A DNA stretch of 64,000 nucleotides from contig DAIMXP010000008.1 of NCBI GenBank assembly GCA_036734945.1, positions 28,534-92,533 on the forward strand, read 5' to 3'. Source of the DNA: UBA4733 sp036734945. Lineage in GTDB: Bacteria; Chloroflexota; UBA4733. A program made the translations under genes and the position numbers. Under the pieces are notes generated by a model. That model was given only the letters and a program-made list of their open reading frames with translations. It was not told the origin of the DNA and did not search any database. Shown in pieces: positions 36,066 to 44,658 of the stretch (positions are counted from its first letter, which is position 1; each line of letters begins with the position of its first letter).

Positions 36066-37673
36066 ATGACGCAGTCCTTTGACGAGCCAGGTCGACTTTC
36101 ACAGCAAACGAGCCGACGGCAGGTGCTCCGTCGCGTCGGGGCCGGCGCTTCCGGCCTGGGTGGCGCCCTGTTGCTCGCTGCCTGCGGCGGTAGCGTGTCC
36201 ACGGCGGCAGGGACCGGCACAGCGTCTCTCGGTAGTGCCACGGCTGCGCTGGTGGTCGCGTCAAGCGCGACGTCCAGCACGGCGAACGCGTCATCGGGCG
36301 CGAGCACAGCGTCCAGCGCGGCGACGCAAGCAAAGTCGGCCAGTAGCGCAGCGTCCGCAGCAAGCCGGGCTGCGCCAGCGCCCGCTTCCGCAGCACCGGC
36401 TGGCAAGCCAGTCGAGATCCGCGTCCACATGGTGAAGAAGAACGACGTGTCGGACTGGATTCAGACCGGCCTGGACACGAACATTGGCAACTGGAAGACG
36501 CAGTATCCCAACGTCAAGGTCACCCTGGAAACGGTTCCGGGCTGGACAGCGCAATACTTCCCGAAGATCTTTGCTCTGGCAAGCGCCGATGAACTGGGCG
36601 ACGCGGTCTGGTACCCACCGCGGCATGGCTCGGACTTCGCCTGGGCCACCCAGTTCAACCTTGTCCGTCCCCTCGATGCGCTGGCCGCCACCGCCAAGTA
36701 TGACAAGAGCCAGTTCTTCCCCGGCGCCATTGCCGGCAACACGCTTGACGCCAAGTGGTACTGGTTCCCTTACATCGCTGAACCAGTGGTGCCGGTGATC
36801 GCTTACAACAAGACCAAGGTCCAACTGCTCGGCCTGACGGAACCGACCGACGATATGACCTTTTCCGACTGGGCGGCCTGGGCGAAGAGTGGAACGCGGT
36901 CGGGTTCTTCGCCCACCTACGGCTTCTACCACGGTGACTGGGGTAATGCTCCCTTCGGCAACGGACCTCTCCTGCGCCAATTCGGCGTGGAGCCGGTGAG
37001 TGCGGACGGCAAGAAGGCGACCTTCCTCTCCTCAGGCGGCAATGGCTTCAGCGATGCGTTGCAATGGCGCTATGATCTGGTCAATACGCTGCAGGCGGAG
37101 CCCCCACTCAACCTGCCTGGCGGGATCAATCAGGACAAGCTGTTCCAGGGTCAGCAGTTACTGGCAGCGCCGGTGTGGCCCTTCCGTATCCAGAACTACC
37201 CAACCATGTTCAAGGACTTCGAGATGGGCTTTGTCCTGACGCCGACCGTCAAGAAGGGGGACAAGCGGCGGAGCATGCTCAACCAGCACGTCTTCGGCGT
37301 CACGACTGCCAGCAAGAATACCGGTCCCGCCTTCGACTTTCTGGCCTGGATCTGCGGCAAGGAAATGGAGGTCGAGGGGTTGCTCCAGGGACCGAAAGGG
37401 CCGAGTGCGCGGGTGGACTTCTGGGCCGATCAGCGGGTCTACCAGAAGTTCCCTGCCTATTCCAAGCTCAAGCCGATCATGGAAAACATCGAGTCAGACT
37501 ATTTGGTAGCGAACTACCGGGGCGAGGACTTCGACAGCGCCTTCGCCAAGGAGGTCGACGCCCTCATGAGCAACAAGACCAACGCCAACACCGCTGCGAC
37601 CCAGATCCAGCAACTGTGCCAGGCCGTGCTGGATCAGTCGTCGCCCGGCGTGCCGGCACAGCCGGCGAAGTAG
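36066..37673 (+). CDS. Extracellular sugar-binding lipoprotein (ABC family 1), orphan
   Basis: The 535-residue protein has a Tat-like signal (SRRQVLRRVGAG) ending in a lipobox (LLLAACG), then about 75 residues of Ala/Ser/Thr linker, then a solute-binding fold starting IRVHMVKKNDVSDW. The sequence WYPPRHGSDFAWATQFNLVR and the NQHVFGVTT segment fit family 1 sugar-binding proteins. AAGGAA precedes the ATG. No permease or ATPase gene lies beside it, so it must share a transporter coded elsewhere. It follows the IS element and glycosidase, and may collect the sugars released. Confidence 0.85.
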   Translation: MTQSFDEPGRLSQQTSRRQVLRRVGAGASGLGGALLLAACGGSVSTAAGTGTASLGSATAALVVASSATSSTANASSGASTASSAATQAKSASSAASAASRAAPAPASAAPAGKPVEIRVHMVKKNDVSDWIQTGLDTNIGNWKTQYPNVKVTLETVPGWTAQYFPKIFALASADELGDAVWYPPRHGSDFAWATQFNLVRPLDALAATAKYDKSQFFPGAIAGNTLDAKWYWFPYIAEPVVPVIAYNKTKVQLLGLTEPTDDMTFSDWAAWAKSGTRSGSSPTYGFYHGDWGNAPFGNGPLLRQFGVEPVSADGKKATFLSSGGNGFSDALQWRYDLVNTLQAEPPLNLPGGINQDKLFQGQQLLAAPVWPFRIQNYPTMFKDFEMGFVLTPTVKKGDKRRSMLNQHVFGVTTASKNTGPAFDFLAWICGKEMEVEGLLQGPKGPSARVDFWADQRVYQKFPAYSKLKPIMENIESDYLVANYRGEDFDSAFAKEVDALMSNKTNANTAATQIQQLCQAVLDQSSPGVPAQPAK

Positions 37674-37762
37674 CGAAAACGGTCGCCAATGGGGCGTCGG
37701 GACAACGCGCTCAAACAAGGCGATCCTGTTGCGCGATCCATTCGCAGTCATTGTTTTTTCCC

Positions 37763-38371
37763 CTAGCGGTACCGCCGACCGACGTTACGGAAGACACGCC
37801 GCACCGGCACCGTCAGACTGGGGAACAAGGGAGAGGTGAGCACATCGCGTTCGTTCAGGATAGTTGGGACGCCGTACCTACCGGCTACATATGGTTCACC
37901 GTCGATCGAATATTGCGCTACGATGCGTCGCTGCGAGTCTAACTGCCAGTAGTACGGCACGCCGTGGCGCTCGTACGCATCCCACTTGGCGCCGCCGCGA
38001 CGATGCTCCGCTCGCGTCGTGCGGGAGAGCATCTCGACTACGAGGTCAGGCACGCCTTCTACGGCATGCTGACCGTTGAGGTGTTCGCGTCCGCTGCGCA
38101 AAAAGAAGACATCGGGATGCGTCACATCCTCGGCAGCCTCGCCCCGCTCGGGATAGTCAAGCGCGACAGCGCGCGGATCGGTGAAGACGAAACCAAAGCC
38201 GGCATCCTGCGCTTGACCAAGAAACAGAATCATCTCGATGATTAAATAGGCGTGGTCGATATCCGGTACGTTGCGCACGACGAGGTCTCCTCCCAGGATC
38301 TCATAGATCAGGCTATCGTCGGGCAATGCCACCATGTCCGCCAACGTATAGGTCCGCCTGGCCACAATCAC
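37763..38371 (-). CDS. Uma2 family (DUF820) putative endonuclease
   Basis: The 202-residue protein has the PD-(D/E)xK-like Uma2 pattern: YEILGGDLVV at the N-terminus, HPDVFFL and DLVVEMLSRTT in the core, then KWDAYERHGVPYYWQLD. Family members are abundant in Chloroflexota and Cyanobacteria; the nuclease role is predicted from the fold. A second paralogue is at 51557-52171. The last residues (RVFRNVGRRYR) are basic. Confidence 0.85.
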   Translation of the reverse strand: MIVARRTYTLADMVALPDDSLIYEILGGDLVVRNVPDIDHAYLIIEMILFLGQAQDAGFGFVFTDPRAVALDYPERGEAAEDVTHPDVFFLRSGREHLNGQHAVEGVPDLVVEMLSRTTRAEHRRGGAKWDAYERHGVPYYWQLDSQRRIVAQYSIDGEPYVAGRYGVPTILNERDVLTSPLFPSLTVPVRRVFRNVGRRYR

Positions 38372-38393
38372 AGCTATCCCCCTCTCTCGCGCC

Positions 38394-38572
38394 GGACCTC
38401 ACCCCCAACCCCTCTCCTGGGCGGAGAGGGGGGACGAGTGGGAAGATTGTAGCGTCCATCTTCGTGCTCACTCCCGCCTCTCCCAGACGAAGGGACATGA
38501 GCGGGAAGGCGCCGCCATCCATCCTCGTCGTAGCCCCCTCTCCGCCTAGGAGAGGGGTTGGGGGTGAGGTCC
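38394..38572. repeat. Inverted-repeat element with 39-bp arms (one mismatch)
   Basis: Arms 38394-38432 and 38534-38572 carry CCTCACCCCCAACCCCTCTC and pair with one mismatch. The 101-base centre has no gene. The right arm ends on the first base of the hspR stop codon, so the element starts exactly at the end of the heat-shock operon and may act as its terminator. Confidence 0.85.
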
Positions 38573-38982
38573 TACAGTTCCCGCTCCCGCTGCACGCGCT
38601 CCAGCGTGGCGCGCAGGCGGCGGAGTTCCGCCTCGAAGGCGTCGCGCTGCTCCAGCAGGCGGCGCTCGTACTCCTGGCGCAACTGCTCCATGCTGTCGTG
38701 CATGTTGAGGATCACTTCCACGCCGGCCAGGTTGACGCCCAGGTCTTCCATGAGCTGCTGGATACGGCGCAGACGGGCGATGTCGCGCGCGGAGTAGCGG
38801 CGGATGTTGCCGTTGGTGCGCTCCGGCGTCACAAGACCCAGGCGCTCGTAGTGGCGCAACGTCTGCGGGTGTACCTGCAGCATCTCGGCGGCCACGCTGA
38901 TGACGTAGCAGCCTTCTTTGACGACGCTGCAGCCCGCAGGCTGCTCGACTTCCAGGTCGGCGTATGGTGCTTGACGTGCCAT
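38572..38982 (-). CDS. hspR: Heat-shock repressor HspR (MerR family)
   Basis: The 136-residue protein has the MerR-type helix-turn-helix with the HspR features VISVAAEMLQVHPQTLRHYE and RRYSARDIARLRRIQQL, then a coiled-coil with a Glu/Arg-rich tail. An N-terminal extension of about 25 residues precedes the DNA-binding domain. HspR represses chaperone and protease genes at HAIR sites, usually with DnaK as co-repressor. It is the last gene of lon-grpE-dnaJ-hspR, 12 bases after dnaJ, so it probably controls its own operon through the palindrome at 43103-43129. Confidence 0.92.
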   Translation of the reverse strand: MARQAPYADLEVEQPAGCSVVKEGCYVISVAAEMLQVHPQTLRHYERLGLVTPERTNGNIRRYSARDIARLRRIQQLMEDLGVNLAGVEVILNMHDSMEQLRQEYERRLLEQRDAFEAELRRLRATLERVQREREL

Positions 38983-38994
38983 GGCAGAACCGCT

Positions 38995-40038
38995 CTACTT
39001 TCCGACGGTGGCGGCGGTGCGGGAACCGGCCAGTTCGGTAAACAGTTCACGCTCGCGCTCCGTCAGGTGACGCGGCAGCACGACGCTGAGCCTGGCGTAC
39101 ACGTCGCCTCGGCCTTCACCTTGCAGGCGCGGCATGCCGTGGCCGCGCAAGACGAACTGCTGCCCGTTGGCGCTCTCCGGCGGGATTTTCAGCATCAGCC
39201 GCTTGCCGTCCGGCTTCGGCACGGGCACTTCGCCACCCAGGAGGGCGGTGGTCAGTTCGACGGGTACCTCGCAGTAAAGGTTGTGGTCCTCCCGGCGAAA
39301 GGTCGGATCGGGCAAGACATTGATGACCAGGATTACGTCGCCCGTGCCGCTGCCGCCACGCAGGGCGACGCGAGAGCCGGTGTCCACGCCGGCCGGGATC
39401 TTCGCCTCAATGCGGCGGGTACGCAGTTGCTTCCCGGTGCCGCTGCAGGTGTAACAGACGGTGCCGTTATACCGGCCACTGCCACCGCAGATCGGGCAGG
39501 GCTGGGGAACTTCCAACTCCAACTGGCGCTCGACGCCGCTATAGGCTTCGGCCAGGGTGATCTCGATTGGCTGCTCCGCCGCCGTCAAGGCGCTGCTGCT
39601 CCCACCAGCGGCGCCGGCGCCGCGGCCGGCCTGGCCAAAGAGGCTCTCGAAGAAGTCACTGAAGCCGCCCAGGCCACTGGAACCAGCCGCGCCGCCGAGG
39701 TCCCCCAGGTCCCCCAGATCGACGCGGCCATTGGCCCTCCCTCCTGACGTCGTACGCGTCCGCGTATACGGCGCCTGAGTCGTCGGGCGTCCGGTGCTGC
39801 CGGTCCGGCTGAAGGGATCCCAACTGGGGCCGACCTGGTCGTACTTGCGGCGCTTCTCCGCATCGGAGAGGACAGCGTAGGCTTCGCCGATCTCCTTGAA
39901 GCGCTCCTCCGCCCGCTTGTCGTTGGGGTTGACGTCGGGATGCGATTTGCGGGCCAGACGGCGGTAGGCATCCCGGATTTCCTTCTCGGTTGCCTTCTTC
40001 GGCACGCCCAGGACCTTGTAGTAGTCCTTATATTCCAC
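38995..40038 (-). CDS. dnaJ: DnaJ-family co-chaperone with half zinc finger
   Basis: The 347-residue protein has the J domain with the DnaK-activating HPD at residues 33-35, then a Gly-rich linker (about 95-150). It has only two of the four usual CxxCxGxG motifs (CPICGGSG and CYTCSGTG, around 180-205) and then the substrate-binding beta domains (EVPVELTTALLGGEV). It is between full DnaJ and CbpA types, with a shortened zinc region. It works with DnaK and GrpE; grpE is directly upstream, dnaK is not in the window. Confidence 0.9.
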   Translation of the reverse strand: MEYKDYYKVLGVPKKATEKEIRDAYRRLARKSHPDVNPNDKRAEERFKEIGEAYAVLSDAEKRRKYDQVGPSWDPFSRTGSTGRPTTQAPYTRTRTTSGGRANGRVDLGDLGDLGGAAGSSGLGGFSDFFESLFGQAGRGAGAAGGSSSALTAAEQPIEITLAEAYSGVERQLELEVPQPCPICGGSGRYNGTVCYTCSGTGKQLRTRRIEAKIPAGVDTGSRVALRGGSGTGDVILVINVLPDPTFRREDHNLYCEVPVELTTALLGGEVPVPKPDGKRLMLKIPPESANGQQFVLRGHGMPRLQGEGRGDVYARLSVVLPRHLTERERELFTELAGSRTAATVGK

Positions 40039-40070
40039 GCCTGCTCACCGCCTCTCCCATCGTCCAGCGC

Positions 40071-40607
40071 CTAGCGTTCTGCTCGCTGGGTATCGTGCTG
40101 TGGCGCTGCCGCCACCACGACCCGCGCCGGGCGCAACACGTCATCGCCCAGCCGGTAGCCCTTCAGACTCTCCTGGAGCACCGTACCGTCGGGCTGCTCG
40201 GTTGTCGTGACGGTATCGACCGCCTCGTGCAGCCGCGGATCGAACGGCTGCCCAACAGCCGGAATCGGCTGCAGCCCCTCTTGGAGCAGCAGTTGATTGA
40301 ACTGCCAGGAAGTCAGTCGCAGACCGGTCAACAGGCTGTCGCGGCCGGACGCTTCATCCGTCTGATATTGCAAAGCGCGATCGAGGTTGTCCATCGCGCT
40401 AAGCACTTTCAAGAGCAGGCCGCGCTTCGCTGCCGCCGCTTGGTCAGCAGCTTGCCGTTCGACCCGCTTCTTGAAGTTCTCCATGTCGGCCCGGCTACGT
40501 AGAAAGCGGTCGCGATTAAGCGTGGCTTCCGCTTGCGCCTCAGCCAAGGCCCGACGAAGCTCACCGGCCGACTGCGGCTCGTCGGCTTGAGGGGGGTAGT
40601 TTGTCAT
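40071..40607 (-). CDS. grpE: GrpE nucleotide exchange factor
   Basis: The 178-residue protein has the long N-terminal coiled-coil (LRRALAEAQAEATLNRDRFL), the hallmark RADMENFKKRVERQ, and the C-terminal beta domain (QPFDPRLHEAVDTVTTTEQP, VLQESLKGYRLGDDVLRPARV). GrpE releases ADP from DnaK. It begins two bases after the lon stop codon, so it is translated from the lon transcript. Confidence 0.95.
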   Translation of the reverse strand: MTNYPPQADEPQSAGELRRALAEAQAEATLNRDRFLRSRADMENFKKRVERQAADQAAAAKRGLLLKVLSAMDNLDRALQYQTDEASGRDSLLTGLRLTSWQFNQLLLQEGLQPIPAVGQPFDPRLHEAVDTVTTTEQPDGTVLQESLKGYRLGDDVLRPARVVVAAAPQHDTQRAER

Positions 40608-40609
40608 CC

Positions 40610-43018
40610 CTAGCTCGCTCGGCTCAACGCTACCGGGGCCTCCACCGTTTCCGGGTGGAGCGCCCGGAAGAGGACATCTTCCACGCGCTCCACTGGAATC
40701 AGTTCCAGGTCGGCACGAATCTCGGCTGGAATCTCTTCCAGGTCACGCTCGTTCTCCTTCGGGAAGAGCACGGTGCTCACGCCGAAGCGGTGGGCCGCCA
40801 TCACCTTCTCTTTCAGTCCGCCGATCGGCAGGACCCGCCCGCGCAGCGTGACCTCACCGGTCATCGCCACGTCGCGGTTCACCGGGCGGCCGGACAGCGC
40901 CGACGCCAGCGCCGTCGCCATCGTGACACCGGCCGAAGGTCCGTCCTTGGGGATGGCCCCTGCCGGCACGTGCACATGGACCGAATGGCCCGTAAAGAGG
41001 GCAGGGTTGATGTTCAGGACGCGAGCGTGGGAACGGACGTAGCTCAGGGCTGTGCGCGCCGACTCCTGCATCACGTTGCCCAACTGGCCGGTGAGGGTCA
41101 GACCCAACTGGCCGCCCTCGCCGCCTTCCATGACCGTCGCCTCGACGGTCAGGACGTCGCCGCCCGCCTCCGTCCAGGCCAGGCCGGTCACCAGGCCGAC
41201 CTCGTCGGCCTCTTCCTTCAGGCTGTCGGTGAACTTGCGGGGACCGAGGTACTCCGCCAGGTTCTCCGGCGACACGCTGGTCACCGCGGCATCACCTTCG
41301 GCAACCCGTCGGGCAACCTTACGCGACACTGTAGCGATCTGGCGCTCCAGGCTGCGCACGCCGGCTTCTCGGGTGTAGCCCCGGACGATGGCCTCCAGCC
41401 CTTCTTTGGTGAATCCGAGCTGCTCGGCGGTCAGGCCGTGCTCTTTGACTTGCTTCGGCACGAGATGGCGGATGCCGATCTGCACCTTCTCCACCTCGGT
41501 GTAGCCGGCCAGCGGGATGATCTCCATGCGGTCGCGCAGTGCCGCCGGCACGGTATCCAGCAGGTTGGCGGTGGTGATGAAGAGCACTTTCGACAGATCA
41601 AACGGCACGTCCAGGTAGTGGTCGGCGAAGTCCTTGTTCTGCTCGGGGTCCAGCACCTCCAGCAACGCCGCCGAGGGGTCGCCCCGGAAGTCGGCGCCGA
41701 CCTTGTCGATCTCATCCAGGATGAAGACCGGGTTCTTGGTGCCGGCGTTCTTCATGCCCTGGATGATGCGCCCCGGCATGGAGCCGATGTAGGTGCGGCG
41801 GTGCCCGCGAATCTCCGCCTCGTCGTGGACGCCGCCGAGGGAGATGCGCACCGACTGGCGGCCCAGCGCCCGCGCGATGGACTTGGCCAGGCTGGTCTTA
41901 CCGACACCCGGAGGGCCGACGAAGCAGAGGATCGGTGTCCGCAATTCCGGGGCGAGTTTGCGCACCGCCAGGTGCTCCAGGATACGATCCTTCACCTTGC
42001 CCAGACCGTAGTGCTCATCGTCGAGCACATGCGCGGCTTCGGCGATGTCCAGCCGGTCCTCGGTCTCCTTGGACCAGGGTAGCGAGAGCAGGGTGTCGAT
42101 GTAGCTGCGAATCATGCCCGTTTCCGGGGAGCCTTGCGGCATCGACTCCAGGCGGGAGACTTCCTTCTCCGCCTTCTTCTGGACTTCTTCCGGCATGTTG
42201 GCCTCGGCAATCTGCTTGCGCAGTTGATCCGTTTCGCTGCCTTCGGCGTCGCCGCTCAGTTCCTTCTGGATCGCCTTCATCTGCTCGCGCAGCAGGTACT
42301 CGCGCTGCGTTTTTTCCATGCCCTGCTTGATCTCGCCGTGAATCTTGGCCTTGATGCCGAGAATCTCGATCTGCTCGTTCAGCAGGGTGATGACGTGGCG
42401 CAGGCGTGGCTCCAACTCGACAGCCTCCAGCGCCTGCTGCTTCTGCTCGACGGAAAGCTCGGGCACGAAGGCCGCCACCAGGTCGGCCAGCAGGTTCGGA
42501 TCGTCGATCCTGCTCAGCCACTGCGCCGCCTCTTCGGGGATGGCGCCATCCAGCTCGATGTAGCGGCGAATGAGCCCCTGCACCTCGCGCTGCAACGCCT
42601 CAATGCGCGGCGTGCGCTCCTCCGGCTCGCTCATGACTTCGATGGTCGCCGTGATGCTCGGCTCATACTGGTTGTACCAGCGGACGCGGGCACGGGCGTA
42701 GCCCTGAATCACAAAGTTGAGCACCCCGTTGGGCGCCGCATACAACTGCAAGACCTTGGCGACGGTGCCGACTTCGTAGAGGTCGCCGGCGCCGACCTTA
42801 TCCTTGTCGCGCTCCTTCTGGGCGACGAGCAGCACGAGCTTCTCTTCGGACTCGGCGACTTCGGCCAGGGCGCGGCGGGAGCCTTCGCGCCCGGCCATCA
42901 TCGGCATGGGGATACGCGGAAAAGCAAGCGTGCCGCGCAACGGCACGACGGGCAGAGATGTCGGAATATGCTCGATCTTCTCTTGCCCAATGGCCTCAAA
43001 GGTATCTGGTATGGACAT
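40610..43018 (-). CDS. lon: ATP-dependent protease Lon
   Basis: The 802-residue protein has the LonA layout: N-domain (PVVPLRGTLAFPRIPMPM), helical linker, AAA+ module with Walker A GPPGVGKTSLA and Walker B VFILDEIDK, and a protease domain with catalytic Ser in PKDGPSAGVT and Lys in GGLKEKVMAA. It degrades damaged proteins in the cytoplasm. It is the first gene of the heat-shock operon and lies behind the promoter/operator at 43097-43129, 79 bases upstream of the ATG. Confidence 0.97.
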   Translation of the reverse strand: MSIPDTFEAIGQEKIEHIPTSLPVVPLRGTLAFPRIPMPMMAGREGSRRALAEVAESEEKLVLLVAQKERDKDKVGAGDLYEVGTVAKVLQLYAAPNGVLNFVIQGYARARVRWYNQYEPSITATIEVMSEPEERTPRIEALQREVQGLIRRYIELDGAIPEEAAQWLSRIDDPNLLADLVAAFVPELSVEQKQQALEAVELEPRLRHVITLLNEQIEILGIKAKIHGEIKQGMEKTQREYLLREQMKAIQKELSGDAEGSETDQLRKQIAEANMPEEVQKKAEKEVSRLESMPQGSPETGMIRSYIDTLLSLPWSKETEDRLDIAEAAHVLDDEHYGLGKVKDRILEHLAVRKLAPELRTPILCFVGPPGVGKTSLAKSIARALGRQSVRISLGGVHDEAEIRGHRRTYIGSMPGRIIQGMKNAGTKNPVFILDEIDKVGADFRGDPSAALLEVLDPEQNKDFADHYLDVPFDLSKVLFITTANLLDTVPAALRDRMEIIPLAGYTEVEKVQIGIRHLVPKQVKEHGLTAEQLGFTKEGLEAIVRGYTREAGVRSLERQIATVSRKVARRVAEGDAAVTSVSPENLAEYLGPRKFTDSLKEEADEVGLVTGLAWTEAGGDVLTVEATVMEGGEGGQLGLTLTGQLGNVMQESARTALSYVRSHARVLNINPALFTGHSVHVHVPAGAIPKDGPSAGVTMATALASALSGRPVNRDVAMTGEVTLRGRVLPIGGLKEKVMAAHRFGVSTVLFPKENERDLEEIPAEIRADLELIPVERVEDVLFRALHPETVEAPVALSRAS

Positions 43019-43096
43019 GGCGGTGGGATTTCCTCTCTCGGTCGGTCGTGCCGAGGGCTCCCACTCTGGTGGGGCGGCAACATTGACCCGTGACTT

Positions 43097-43129
43097 AGTA
43101 TCCTAGTTGAGTGTCCCTCTGTCAACTAG
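43097..43129 (-). promoter_or_regulatory. lon promoter overlapped by HAIR-like HspR operator
   Basis: On the minus strand TTGACA (43125-43120) and GATACT (43102-43097) are spaced by 17 bases. The palindrome CTAGTTGA...TCAACTAG (43103-43129) covers the -35 and the spacer. Read as a HAIR site it is GTTGACA-N7-ACTCAAC, against the known CTTGAGT-N7-ACTCAAG. HspR binding there would block RNA polymerase. Confidence 0.7.
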
Positions 43130-43136
43130 AGATTCG

Positions 43137-43643
43137 TTAGAGAACTTCACCCTCGCCCTGCTCCAGACCCAACGCCATCAGGTAGCCGCGAGCGCGTTCG
43201 GTGAGCTTGTAGCGTTGCACCAGCTTCCAGAAGGCGGGGCTGTGGTCGGGGCGAACGAGGTGGGCGAGCTCGTGGATGATGACATAATCGCGCACCCAGT
43301 CCGGCGCCGTCGCCAGGCGGTCGGAGAGGCGGATGGTGCCCTGATTGGTGGTACAACTGCCCCAGCGGGCGTCCTGGTTGGAGACGTAACGGATGTCGAC
43401 GATCCGCAGCGCGCCCCCGAAGTAGGCGTTGTTGAGTTCCTCGGCGCGCTGGCGCAGGGCGCCGTCCGTGTTCAACCCGTTCGTGCGCTGCTTGCCCAGT
43501 ACGCGCTGGCGCATGCGCTCGACCCACTCCTGCTCCTGCTCAGCCGTCATCCCGGCCGGCAGGCGCACGACGAGGACGCCTGCTTCCATGCGCGCGCTGA
43601 TCGTGCGCTGTCGCCGCTCGCTGCGAATAATCCGGGTTTCCAT
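43137..43643 (-). CDS. YgjP-like metallopeptidase (DUF45, zinc HExxH)
   Basis: From ATG 43643 (GGGGAG upstream) the protein is about 168 residues. It has WGSCTTNQGTIRLSDRLA and the zinc motif HELAHLVRPDHSPAFW, in which HELAH and a later His form the zinc site of the DUF45/M48-like family. The frame could be extended to 43667, but the inner start has the better ribosome site. Function is not established; relatives are often with restriction or chaperone genes. Confidence 0.82.
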   Translation of the reverse strand: METRIIRSERRQRTISARMEAGVLVVRLPAGMTAEQEQEWVERMRQRVLGKQRTNGLNTDGALRQRAEELNNAYFGGALRIVDIRYVSNQDARWGSCTTNQGTIRLSDRLATAPDWVRDYVIIHELAHLVRPDHSPAFWKLVQRYKLTERARGYLMALGLEQGEGEVL

Positions 43644-43686
43644 CGCTGCTCCCCAATGCTCCGGCACGTCGGCTAAGGCAGACTCT

Positions 43687-44259
43687 CTAGCCCGGCGGCC
43701 TATCTGCTCGGAATTGATCCTGATCGAACTGGGTCATTGCTCCATCGAACACGGACTCATATTCCCTGTCTATGGGAACCACGCCCAGCTCGCGGATGGC
43801 GAAGCGCAGGACGTGCTCCAGCGGGACACGACCTGAAGGAACATGCCAATGAGACGAGAATCTGGGGCGTTCAGCCGTCCAGGCGGCGCCGATGTGCAGG
43901 TGCGGCCAGCGAAAGGCCCCTTCGCCGTCGGGATGCCAATGGTAAGCAATGATCTCCGGTTTTTGCGCTTCGGAAGTGGTATACGCATAGTAGTAACTGG
44001 ACGTGGAAACCGTCCACCCGTTCACAGGATCCCCTGCTATCGGGATCGCCCGGTAGCTATGCGCCACCCAGAGCCAGATACGTGGCGTAGCGTTAAGCGC
44101 CGCCGGTCGCCCGGCGTTCAGGAGGGCAGAACAGAGCATCTGCGGTCGCTGTAGCCCCAGGATGGTCATTTTACCGTGGATCAGGCAAGACACCACTGAC
44201 TGGAGCACCGCGCCGAACGCGTGTGCTGCGTCGTAAGGAGTTCGGAAAGCCCTAGACAA
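43687..44259 (-). CDS. Uncharacterised protein, second gene of a two-gene module
   Basis: The frame from TTG 44259, which overlaps the upstream stop (TTGTCTAG), gives 190 residues; ATG 44169 would be a shorter choice. Recognisable blocks are YHWHPDGEGAF, WPHLHIGAAW and HVPSGRVPLEHVLRFAIREL, with several His that could bind metal. No family recognised. Coupling to a small upstream gene behind its own promoter resembles toxin-antitoxin pairs, but that is only an analogy. Confidence 0.5.
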   Translation of the reverse strand: MSRAFRTPYDAAHAFGAVLQSVVSCLIHGKMTILGLQRPQMLCSALLNAGRPAALNATPRIWLWVAHSYRAIPIAGDPVNGWTVSTSSYYYAYTTSEAQKPEIIAYHWHPDGEGAFRWPHLHIGAAWTAERPRFSSHWHVPSGRVPLEHVLRFAIRELGVVPIDREYESVFDGAMTQFDQDQFRADRPPG

Positions 44260-44455
44260 AATGGCGACGAAGCATCGCGAGACGTACAATTTCTGGCTGC
44301 TCGCGATCTTGCGCGTATTCGCCACGATCGAAACGCCGCAAGAACTCGTGGTAGGGCACGCCGAGGTAGCGTTGAGACATATCGTCAAGCAACGCATTCG
44401 TCTCCGCTTTATCGGTGATGAATGCCGCCTGCTGCCTATCGACGACCGCCGACAT
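44252..44455 (-). CDS. Small uncharacterised protein, first gene of a two-gene module
   Basis: The 67-residue protein starts at ATG 44455 with GGGAGGTGG upstream. It contains YLGVPYHEFLRRFDRGEY and a basic end (MLRRHFV). Size, acidic/helical nature and overlap with the following gene fit an antitoxin-like or adaptor role, not proven. A good promoter lies at 44506-44533. Confidence 0.5.
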   Translation of the reverse strand: MSAVVDRQQAAFITDKAETNALLDDMSQRYLGVPYHEFLRRFDRGEYAQDREQPEIVRLAMLRRHFV

Positions 44456-44505
44456 GTTCCACCTCCCAGTCGTTAATCTGGAGGATACCACACTCATAAT
44501 CAAGG

Positions 44506-44533
44506 ACTATAGTCCGGGACCGAGTGCTGCCAA
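44506..44533 (-). promoter_or_regulatory. Promoter of the two-gene module with palindromic -10
   Basis: On the minus strand TTGGCA (44533-44528) and TATAGT (44511-44506) are 16 bases apart, each matching consensus at five of six positions. The -10 lies inside the perfect 12-base palindrome GGACTATAGTCC (44504-44515), which could be an operator. The ATG is 50 bases downstream. Confidence 0.5.
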
Positions 44534-44658
44534 TCCCTGGCAGCACAGAGTGCAAGCCAACCGCGCCGTCACTCCTCATCCCCCGCCACCCCGCTGGTAT
44601 ACTCGGCAGGATGTCGGTGCGTGACGGCACGCACGGAGACAGGAAGGAAACTGCATCG

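Noticed and set aside
43103..43129. CIRCE (HrcA) element before lon
   Set aside because: The arms do not match TTAGCACTC/GAGTGCTAA and the spacer is wrong; a HAIR-type HspR site fits better, and hspR is in the operon.
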